Shown here piece after piece: positions 24,934 to 35,000 of a DNA stretch of 48,001 nt (position 1 is its first letter; each line of letters begins with the position of its first letter). Below the pieces are notes generated by a model that had not been told where the DNA came from, searched no databases, and was given only the letters and a program-made list of their open reading frames with translations. The DNA lies in contig JAOMAZ010000010.1 of the NCBI GenBank assembly GCA_028344335.1, forward strand, positions 1 to 48,001. The letters are read 5' to 3'. The stretch is from Deltaproteobacteria bacterium. GTDB lineage: Archaea; Thermoplasmatota; Poseidoniia; Poseidoniales; Poseidoniaceae. Both the position numbers and the translations under genes were made by a program.

Positions 24934-27900
24934 ATGAGCCCTATCGCAAGAGTGAAACAACAGCCAAAGCGTGCAAAAACCCTAGTTTTTAGCATGATGA
25001 TGATTATGTCATTATTTTCCGCTGGAATACCGATGATTTCCGCCTCTGGTCAAAACGGAGAATGGATTCAAGTTGACATGACCCAAGGACACTGGAATGC
25101 CGGAGATACAGTTGAAGCTAACATCTCTGGAGGTAGCCTAGATTCAATTCCGGGATATACAGTAGAATGGAAACTAGAAGATATGAATATGACATTAATT
25201 CAAGATGGAACATATACAATTTCTGCTCCTGCATCTGGAGACTCATTCGAGTATAATCTATCTTTCAACAACCTAGGTGATGATTGTTTCAACCTGATTG
25301 CAGAACTTTTCGATAATGGAGGAGCATTCGTAGATGGATCATCAATGTCCTTCGATGTTGGCGCAGGTATGTGCCAAGGAACCGGACCAAGCGGACCTCA
25401 CATGTGGTGGAATGGTTCATACTGGTTCGATACTAATGAATCCGTAGTCTTCTTTGCTGAGGCAGGAAGCCTTGATGAAGCAGAGGACTATACCCTTCTG
25501 TGGGAAGTTCTTGATGACCAATTTAATCAAGTTGTAAGTGGTTCTGAAGATCTGTCCATGGTCGGCCAACAAACTTCAATCGAAATCCTAGTTGGGCAAT
25601 TAGGAGATGCATGCTATGAAATCAAGGGAGAACTCTTCGATTCTGATAGCAAAGCAATTCCAGGCAGTGGGGCTATGTCTATGTTTGAAGTCGGAAGTGG
25701 GACTTGTCAAACTGGACCTCCTTCCATGATTAATGTCTATGCCCACTATTATGATGGTTCATTGGAAATCTCAAGTTATGGGTTTGAAGCCAACCAGTCA
25801 GGATTGAACATTCAAGTTTCGATATTTGATGCATCTGGAATGGAGATTTACGGCCTTGATATGAATATCACAGCCGACGAATATGGAATGTTCCAATTGA
25901 CGGATCAGTCGCAGACATTCGAAGATGGTGAATACATGATGGAAATCTATGTAACTGATACCACTGATAACAACATCCTCTTTGAAGGAACTAACATGAC
26001 GCTGTACGTTTACAACAATGGTGGGGGCAATCCTGATGGACCTGGCATGAATGTTTGGACTGAACATGGAAATTACCAATCTGGTGACGAAGTACGGGTG
26101 GAATTTGATTCATGGGGTATCGAGGGAGATACTTATGATATGATTTGGGAATGTGATGAGGGCATGAATTTCATAATGGAAAGTGCTCTTCAAGGAAATA
26201 CCAGCGCTGAGAATATCCAATCCATGATGGACAATTCGGTAATGCCTGAATGGTGTAATTCAATCGTTGATGAAGCATTGATTGTGAATGGTAGTGGTGG
26301 AGACATGTTCCAAGGGGAGACAGCTTGGGTCACTTGGTTAGGAATGGTTATGTCGTATGAATATGATTTGGATTTGAATCTCACTGTGGTAATTCACGAG
26401 ACTGATGGGGATGGACCGACTGTTGCAGAGATGTGTGAAGACGGTGATTTCAGTGATGACGAAGGAACGTATGACCCAGTAGAAGACACCTGTACGATGA
26501 AAATGCCCTTTATTGTCTTTGATGTTGGAGATGAATACATCTGGGAAGAGGATGCAAAAGAAATTCAGTTCGTTTGTGGAAATGGAGATGAAATAACATT
26601 TGATTTTGTCAATGATGGTGATGAAGATTGTGATGATGGCAGTGATGAACCACAGGACTTCGATGGAGATGGTGTGACAGACAACTGGTTCGATTGTCAT
26701 GACGGAACCAATGTGTCGATGGATCTTGTCAATGATGGCAATGACGATTGTGCATACGGTGAAGATGAGGGTGGAGTTAGCGGTGAGACAGAAGGTTATC
26801 ACATGCGATATTCCAATGATGGCGAGTCGCTTTGGATGGCACAAATGGAGGAAGAGTATGAACAACTGTACGAGGCTTTAATCCAACTCTTCGATGAGGA
26901 TGGCTGGGTGATGAACCTTTACGTCGATTCGGACGATTATTACGTTTCTCTTGGCCAACTCGAAGATGGATATTACGCTGTTCAAGGCGTGCTAGTGGAC
27001 TGGGAAACCGGAGAGGAGGTGTGGAGTTCTGAATACCCATCCAATTTCTGTGTTGGTCCAGATTGTGGAGGTAGTGGTCCTGTCTGGGAAACCGGCGATG
27101 CAACCCTCAACCTAACTCTAACATGGGATGAATACGATAGCAAAGAGTGTGATGATAAAGTTACAATCTTCCTATTCCATATTGAAGATCTTCAAAATGG
27201 TGGCAACCATGAAGATGGTGGCGACAATATGTCCTTAGAAGAAATTATGGAAATGGTAGATTCTGATGATGATGGTAATCTCAGTCTTCAAGAAATTATT
27301 GATTTCATCAACGAAGAGGAAAGCGAGAAAAATGGAGACAATATGTCGCAAGAAGACGAAGATGAGCTTAGCGATATGTTCACTGAATCCGATACCAATG
27401 GAAATGGACTTCTAGACCTTGAAGAACTTGAATATTTCAATGAATTAATGGATGAAAGAGGTGGTGGCGATGGCGACCATGAACATGGCGATAACGGCCA
27501 AGGAGATGGTGGCGAACACGATGGACCTTCACCCGTTTGGGCTGATACTCGTATGTTTGACACTGATTCTTGGGAACTAAATGGTCTCCCACAGGGAGAT
27601 TGGGTAGTTGTTGCTACGATAAATTGTATGGGTGATGGAGAAGGGTACGACTTGATTGCAATGTCAGGTGGATTGTCAGGCGGAATGCATGATTTAACCT
27701 TCACCAATGGCTCAACAACAGACGTGTCAATGGCCATGGTAAGAATGACGAAAGATGACGGCAACGGCGGTAACGGGCAGGATGACCATGGTGACATATT
27801 CAAAGACGCAGAAACGGGTAATGAGAAATTCAACATAATGGCCGAAGATAGCCCCGGTGGCATACTTCTAATCCTCAAACAGGAAATGGAATTAAGCGAT

Positions 27901-28992
27901 TTCGCCCGTCAATTAGTCGATGACGAATTTGGCAACAGTGATGGAGTAGTCAATGAAACTGAAGCAATGGGAGCAATGGCATACTTCGACTTGATGATGT
28001 CGTCTGGAGAAGGAGATGATATGCCTGATGATGAAGAAGATAAAAACAACGGACCAGAGTTTGCTTGGAATGGTGTAACAGTATCGGAACAAGATATGCA
28101 AAGTGATGATATGACTATTGAAGGCTTAGTAGGCTCAGTTCCATCGTCTCCTGCTGAAGACACAGCAAGTGTTTCCATTGTTATGAGAACCACATTCTTG
28201 TTGGCTGACAGTGGCGACGACATACAAGTTCTATCCCCTGAGGAAGGGGACTATGAAGACGATTCAGACAGTTCACCGGAGGATTGTAAATACATGTCCG
28301 TTGGAGTAACTGACTCAGAAACTTGGTTGGTTGTAGGCATCACTGATGGTGATAATGTATACACCTATGATAATGCAAGTTCATCATGGAACTTTGATTA
28401 TGGCTGTAATGAAGAACCAACAGATGAGATTTCAATTTCTTTCAGCCGTGTCATTGCAGAACCAGAGCCAGAACCAGAACCAGAAGTCAACACACCTCCA
28501 ACCTGTGAAGTATATTGGTATGGCTCTGATGATTCTCTAGCTGATGGTAAGGAAGGCGGACACGAAGCCGATGTTGGCATAGAAATCGGCGACTTCGACA
28601 TGGAATTAACAGAAGGAGAAAAATACACACTCATGTTCTACTGCTGGGATGATGAAGGAGATGAACTTACATTAACTGTTGACCCATCTATCGGCGAAAC
28701 TCAAACCATGTCTGCCAACGGAACTCTAAATGGCTACTATGAATTCACAATACCAACAGGAACCTCTGCACTTGGAGAGATGTCATTTGATTATGATTGG
28801 ACAGATGGTACTAACTCAGGAGATGGGATAGTTACCGTTAAGGTACTCGAGGGCAGTGATGCTGGAGGAGATGAGGAGACTGCAACTGATGATGCTAGTG
28901 CCGGAAGTTTCGTTCCAGGCTTTACTGCTGTTTTGACCATGACCGCCCTTGCAGGCGCATTCTTGGTCTTTTCACGCCGTGAAGAAGAGTGA
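24934..28992 (+). CDS. Giant secreted acidic protein with LDL-A-like, EF-hand-like and PGF-CTERM segments
   Basis: A 1352-residue surface protein. The start at ATG 24934 gives a basic leader, a hydrophobic core and an MISASG cleavage region. The frame extends five codons upstream to a TTG. Near residues 116 and 225 are two modules with paired Cys (DDCFNLIAEL, GDACYEIKGEL). Two LDL-receptor-A-like stretches lie at about 545-573 (FVCGNGD...DCDDGSDE) and 584-614 (FDCHDGT...DCAYGEDE). Two good EF-hand loops lie near 776 (DSDDDGNLSLQE) and 820 (DTNGNGLLDLEE). The C-terminal third is paralogous to that of the next gene and ends in FVPGFTAV, a hydrophobic helix and RREEE, a PGF-CTERM-like signal for archaeosortase processing. 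It is very acidic throughout, with many N-x-S/T sites. Function unknown; calcium-binding adhesion or surface layer role is inference. Confidence 0.88.
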   Translation: MSPIARVKQQPKRAKTLVFSMMMIMSLFSAGIPMISASGQNGEWIQVDMTQGHWNAGDTVEANISGGSLDSIPGYTVEWKLEDMNMTLIQDGTYTISAPASGDSFEYNLSFNNLGDDCFNLIAELFDNGGAFVDGSSMSFDVGAGMCQGTGPSGPHMWWNGSYWFDTNESVVFFAEAGSLDEAEDYTLLWEVLDDQFNQVVSGSEDLSMVGQQTSIEILVGQLGDACYEIKGELFDSDSKAIPGSGAMSMFEVGSGTCQTGPPSMINVYAHYYDGSLEISSYGFEANQSGLNIQVSIFDASGMEIYGLDMNITADEYGMFQLTDQSQTFEDGEYMMEIYVTDTTDNNILFEGTNMTLYVYNNGGGNPDGPGMNVWTEHGNYQSGDEVRVEFDSWGIEGDTYDMIWECDEGMNFIMESALQGNTSAENIQSMMDNSVMPEWCNSIVDEALIVNGSGGDMFQGETAWVTWLGMVMSYEYDLDLNLTVVIHETDGDGPTVAEMCEDGDFSDDEGTYDPVEDTCTMKMPFIVFDVGDEYIWEEDAKEIQFVCGNGDEITFDFVNDGDEDCDDGSDEPQDFDGDGVTDNWFDCHDGTNVSMDLVNDGNDDCAYGEDEGGVSGETEGYHMRYSNDGESLWMAQMEEEYEQLYEALIQLFDEDGWVMNLYVDSDDYYVSLGQLEDGYYAVQGVLVDWETGEEVWSSEYPSNFCVGPDCGGSGPVWETGDATLNLTLTWDEYDSKECDDKVTIFLFHIEDLQNGGNHEDGGDNMSLEEIMEMVDSDDDGNLSLQEIIDFINEEESEKNGDNMSQEDEDELSDMFTESDTNGNGLLDLEELEYFNELMDERGGGDGDHEHGDNGQGDGGEHDGPSPVWADTRMFDTDSWELNGLPQGDWVVVATINCMGDGEGYDLIAMSGGLSGGMHDLTFTNGSTTDVSMAMVRMTKDDGNGGNGQDDHGDIFKDAETGNEKFNIMAEDSPGGILLILKQEMELSDFARQLVDDEFGNSDGVVNETEAMGAMAYFDLMMSSGEGDDMPDDEEDKNNGPEFAWNGVTVSEQDMQSDDMTIEGLVGSVPSSPAEDTASVSIVMRTTFLLADSGDDIQVLSPEEGDYEDDSDSSPEDCKYMSVGVTDSETWLVVGITDGDNVYTYDNASSSWNFDYGCNEEPTDEISISFSRVIAEPEPEPEPEVNTPPTCEVYWYGSDDSLADGKEGGHEADVGIEIGDFDMELTEGEKYTLMFYCWDDEGDELTLTVDPSIGETQTMSANGTLNGYYEFTIPTGTSALGEMSFDYDWTDGTNSGDGIVTVKVLEGSDAGGDEETATDDASAGSFVPGFTAVLTMTALAGAFLVFSRREEE

Positions 28993-29014
28993 ACACTTAC
29001 AATCACTGATTACT

Positions 29015-29054
29015 GAGCCAATTTAGGCAATTAAGAGCCAATTTAGGCAATTAA
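29015..29054. repeat. Perfect 2 x 20 bp tandem repeat between the two giant genes
   Basis: The 20-base unit GAGCCAATTTAGGCAATTAA occurs twice with no mismatch or gap, immediately downstream of the first giant gene and about 45 bases upstream of the second. It could be replication slippage, or a duplicated regulator site controlling the second gene. No longer array is present. Confidence 0.85.
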
Positions 29055-29098
29055 GTGTCGGCAGACAATTCAAATAGTTCAGGTTATGCCGAAAGAGC

Positions 29099-32000
29099 AT
29101 GAGTAGTGCTACCGCATCTCGACCTTTGAATAGCCTGCTGCTTGCCGCTTTGATGATTACATCATCGATGGCAGTAGCTTTGACCGCAATGCCTTGGATT
29201 ATTGATGATGTTCGAGCCGATCCGACAGTAAATGGTTCTGATGCATCTGATAACTCTTCTTCGCCATCCCAAGCCACAACTTTTGATATGGCTGTGAATG
29301 GAACTTTGAACAGTACCGACCAAGAGGATTGGTACTATGTTGAACTATACTCTGGGGATTCTGTGGACTTTGAGGCCAATTGCCTGAGTTCCAGTTGTGG
29401 AACTATGATGTCATTTGAACCGGGAACTCAGGGTTCGATGTCATATAGTCTGACAACCAACTCCACCGATGTCAATTATTCGTTCACCAATATTGGTAGT
29501 TCCGTGTATAACTTGACATTCGGTTTTGAGAATTGGGCTTTGCAGAATTCCTCCACATATGTGTTTGAGATGTCTCTGACCCCTGGCAATACCAGTGGTG
29601 GAAATGGTTCTTCAAATCCCGGAGTATATGCCTATACCTACAGCACTTACTACAATTTGACTGATACAGTTTCAGGAACTATTTGGACTTCCAATCTGTC
29701 CAGTGGAGTGAATTATTCTGTGACCTGGTCGATTTATGAATACAACACATCACAGATTCTTGGTTCAAACATGACGAATTCATCATTCAGTATTTACTAC
29801 AATGACTTTTTCAGCTTCAACAATGTAAGCGCTGGCACTTATGTTTTGGCTGCTGATCTATGGAATGCTGATGATTCCCAGTGGGTCACTTCAGCCTCAT
29901 CATTCTTCTTTGTTGGCAATACAGGTGGTGGAGGTGGCACCAGCACCCCAGGAATCACCTTGACCAATTGGGCTACTAATGGTACTAGCACTGATTATGA
30001 CACCAATTATACTACCTCTGATGTAATTTGGGGAAGTGTTTGGACCAATAATACGGCGAGTGGAACAAATTATTCTGTAACTTGGTTGGTTTACGACTAC
30101 TATACATACACGGTTGTGGCGACAAACTTGACGAATACGAGTTTCAATAATTATTACAGTGACAGTTTTGAGATCGCTTCCAACATGAGTGTGGGAATCT
30201 ATTCACTGACTGCTAATTTGTACAACAGTGATACTAGCACTTTGATTGATGTCGCATCTTCATACTTTGCAATCAACAACGTTAGCGGTGGTGGAACTGG
30301 TGGTGGAAACGGCACCGGAGGAAATGGCACCAATGGTTCAGGTCAAAATGACATGGGAACTGGAGGTGACGTTGGATGGGCACAATTGACCAACTTCAAT
30401 AACACCCTTCATGGAACGATTGGTGGCAATGATTCCTCGGACAGTTATTACATCCTTCTCTACCCCGGTGATGAACTTGAATTCGATGCCAATTGTTTGT
30501 CTATGCAAAACTCAAGCCAGTGCTCTATCACCATGCAGGCATGGCCTTCTTCCGTTAGTGCTATTTCTTACTATAATCTGACTAGTAATTACAGTGACAG
30601 CGTGTTCTTCTATAACAACACCAATAGCACTGATGAATATGTCTACATCACTTTCACAGGTTCTTCCGCTATTGAAGAAGATTACGAATTCTACGCCGTG
30701 ATATCTAACAACAACCAGAACGGAACAGGTGGCAATGGCAATCAAAGTTCAACTGACCCAACCCTAAATCTCAATATTACAGAGGAATATGACTGGGGTA
30801 ATGGCAATGGTGCCAACTATACCTTTGAATTACAAATCGATAACCTCGACGCAAATCACACTTATTCGTTTTACTTCCAGGTGATGAATGCCACTTTCGA
30901 TGAAGTGCTATTTATGGAGATTGGAGGTTCAACAGGAAACACCTCGATTACTCTTTCATCATCAAATGGCATGTATATCGATTCAGGATGTTATTTGGTA
31001 TTCGGTCTTGCCTACGATGAAACAACTGGATATGAGGTACCATTTGTTGTTGACTTCGTTGCACTTCACAGTACTTGTACAACAGTATTCGCAGATGCGA
31101 TGGGTGACGTGGCCAACTCTGGAGATGACCTAGAGGTAATATTCCACCTTGTAGATGTCAACCCCGGAACAACATACATTATCCAATGGCAAGCCAAGAA
31201 TGATACTACTGTGCTTAGAGGTGGTCACTTCACTTACAATTCAACTTCCGATTTTCATGATTTTGAGTATAATATAGACACTACAGGATGGGCTGATGAT
31301 TGTTATTCTCTGTGGGTAGAACTAGAAGTGAATGGCACTGCAATCCCTCAGGCATTCCAAGGTGAGCACAGCCAATTCGAACTTGGTAGCGGTACATGTG
31401 CGGGTATTTGGGTTGGTACAGATAATGGTTGGTATTCAAATACGTCTGAAGTGCAAGTTACTATTGAGGCGCATGACCTTGATGATACTATGACTTACAC
31501 AGTTGACTGGTATGTTTTTGAATCAAATGGGAATATGCACAATTGGTCAAATTATTCCATAAGTAATACTGACTGGTCAGAGAATACATTTTCGTTTTGG
31601 TATATGTCTGACGAGTGCTATTTGATTGAGGTTGATATATACGATGAGCAAGGAAACCATCTAGATTATGACGCCACCAACTTCGACGTCGGGCAAGGTT
31701 GCAATACTCAAGGCAGCCAAGCATGGGTTGAATTAGGGGATGATGGCGGCCATTGGGATTTAGGGGAAACAATAGATTTGGAGTACTACCTCAATGACTT
31801 GACTTTGAACAATTCATATTACATGGAATGGGATATTCATGACAGGATGGATTGGAATGAGGTGGATGGTGGTTCAATGGAATTAAATTTCACAACTGTT
31901 GAATCTTACTCCTCAACAATTGATGCATCTGGACTTTCAGAAGGCTGCTACTGGATGGAAATAACGCTTTATGATGCTCCGACGGGTGGTGCATACATGG

Positions 32001-35000
32001 ATTCAGACAACCAAGAATTCAGCGTTGGGGATGTTAATTGTAATCCACTATACATTAACATGCAGACTCGGGACATTTCACCGGTATTTGACCCAGATCC
32101 TTCAGCAAACTTCTCATTCGAAGTGGGCAATATGATGATTGGTTCGAATTACTCTTTAATTTTCAAGTTATTTGATGCCAATAATCTTCTCAACGAAACT
32201 ACTTGGGATTTCATGGCATATAACGAAAATATCTATGATTACATTAATTTCGGATATTTACAAACCGGCTGTTACATGGTACAGATTTACTTGCTTGGAG
32301 AGGATGGCGATTACATCAATGTTGGAGAATGGTTTAAGGTTGGAAATGTATATTGTGGTAGCATTCATTTAGACATGATAGACCGCCATAATGTCTACAT
32401 GACAAGTGAGACAGTCATGTTCGATATGACAATATTCGGTGGAGAAAATAATCGTTCCATCAATTTTGATTATGAGCTTCATGAATACAATGGGAACCTG
32501 ACCCAAGAATTCTATGGTTCATTCAACATTACAATTAACTCTGATGAACAGAACATGGCGCTTGGATTTGGAAACTTATCAGATGGTTGTTATAGCCTAC
32601 TGGTCTCATGGAGTGAGACGAATGGCGATTACCGTGAAGAACATGCAGACTTTGCTGTTGGAAACAGTAATGGCTGTTGGGATGCAAGTATTTGGATTCA
32701 TAGCCCTGAAGGAAAGGATCACTTTGGAAATGACGAGGACGTATCATTAACAGTAGTTGTGGAAGATACTGATGCTTGGAATGGACCCTACTTGGCATCT
32801 TGGAGTGTTTATGATTCAAGTGAAACTGCTGATTCTGGATCCTTCTTTGCCCCACATATGTACTCAAGGCACCTCGAAAACATCACAGTTATTGCAGATG
32901 ATCTCAACGATGACGAGTGTTTTTCCATTGAAGTTGTTCTATCTAACTCAATGGGTGATTATATTGATTCTTCACAATGGATGTTCTCAACCGGTGATGG
33001 AGACTGTTGGCCACCTCAGATTGAAACTTGGTACAATGAATGGGACGAAAATAGTTTTGAAGTTAAGGCAGTTCATCTCGATATCGGAATGGATTACTAC
33101 CTCGAGGCACATATTTTTGATGACGATGACAATCTTGTATTCTCAGTCAATGAATCAGAATTCGCATGGCATGATGTTTTGAATCTCCATTACAATGTCA
33201 GTAGTTTGGGTGATGGATGTTATTATGCAAACGCATGGCTTTATGATGATGCATGGAATTTGCTCGATGAAACGGACGGAGGTGCCGATGAAGATATATT
33301 CTCAATTGGAGAGGCTAACTGCTGGTTAAATCCTGGTATGGACTTCCACTGGAACGGTGATGGAGAAATCCAATTCAATATTTGGGACCTTAAAGAAAGT
33401 GATGAATATGAATTAGATATTGAAGTTTGGACCGTGGAAGAAAATGGTGAACATGGCTGGGATTCAGCAGCGACTCATAATTTCACTGCAATTGAATACG
33501 AACAAAATATCAACGTTCCTTTTGACCTTCGTGAAAACCAAGAATATTGGGTAAATGTCACATTGATTGATTCTAATGGAAAAACCGTTCTTAATGAGGA
33601 GGGTTATATATGGGCATATCAGAACTCACCATATATCAGCATAAATCTTTCTAACGAAGTTATTGGTTCAGGAGAGGACTTAGAATTCGATATTGAAGTA
33701 GAATTCCTCGCCGATGATAAAAACTATGAATTATTAGTTAAAATTCTTGACCGTGATAATGATGAAGTAGATTCCCATGTTGAACCAAGTGTCACTGAAG
33801 GAGAGCATGAGATAATGTTCAGTGGATTGGCTGATGGATTTTACCACATTGATGTACAGTTATTCGACACAGATGATGTAGAATATTCAGTCAGTAATGA
33901 TTACCGCCATGTCTGTGTTGGAGATGGATGTCCTACAGGAGAGCAAACATATGGTCATTCAAACATGAATTTGACAGTTAACTGGGATGAAAACCCTTTC
34001 GATGATGATACAGGCTGCTATGATATGTCAGTTTTACTTGTTCCAGAACAACGCTGGATTGATGCCCAGAATGGAGATGCAACCTATGGGGCGTATCCAG
34101 ATTGGTGGGCTGAAGAATGGCCAGAGACTGATACATCTAACTGGCCAGATGTCACAACTTCTTGGAATTTCTCATACTATGAGATCCCCTCCGGAGATTA
34201 TGCAATTATAATTGAATTCAAATGCTACAATGGAGTTGTTGAATATGGCATTCAAGGTCACAATCATGGGACTGTAGGTATCCATACATTTACCAATGGC
34301 ACAACTACTGATGTAGAAATTGATTTGGAAACAAGAATGGACGATGGAAATAAGGACGATGGTATAGTTGACTTCATGGAGGAGTACTCGACTGGTGATT
34401 ACACTATCCGTATTTTCCTAAAAGATGGTGTCAATGGCCCTGAACTAGTGGTCTCAGTGGATATGTATCTAGATCCATCAATCATTGTGGATATCGATTC
34501 AGAAGAAGGAGATGGAGATGGCCTGATAAGCGCTGAAGAAAACAACATGATTCAGTATATGCTTAGTATGGAAACAAATTTATTCGATGACGATGAACAT
34601 CCTCAATGGAATGGTATTGAATTTACTGCAGCCGACTTAATCATCTCAAGTTATGAAATAACCGGATTAGTAAATGGAGATGATATAATCTTTAGAGATT
34701 ACTTTGTGTGGTCTGTTGACATTGGAGAGGATGGTGGCATATTAAGCATTGGAGATGAAGAATCCGCTGGCTGGGATCCATGTGATCTGTCTGATGAAGG
34801 AGATATCTCACTAACTTATGTTGTAGCAGCCACATCTCCATATGAGGTAATCAGCGTTGAAGGAACCAACTCAAACTTTGCAGAGGATGCAAATGGTATT
34901 TTAACTATGGAACTAGGCTGTGGAGATTCAATGCCAGGAGAATTAACCGCCAACTTTGGTGAAGAAGTCATTGACGGCGGAGATGGAGAAGGAAACAATA

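Noticed and set aside
26338-26865. Open minus-strand frame of 175 codons, Ile-rich and membrane-like
   Set aside because: Antisense of Asp/Asn codons gives Ile/Val; it overlaps the LDL-A-like region of a long continuous sense gene.
27288-27878. Open minus-strand frame of 196 codons inside the first giant gene
   Set aside because: Ser/Pro-rich translation is the expected antisense of Asp/Gly/Glu-rich codons; the sense strand has EF-hand loops and continuity.
28446-28500. EPEPEPEPE run as a microsatellite
   Set aside because: It is a short Pro-Glu linker of about ten residues within a coding region, before the NTPP domain; too short for an array call.
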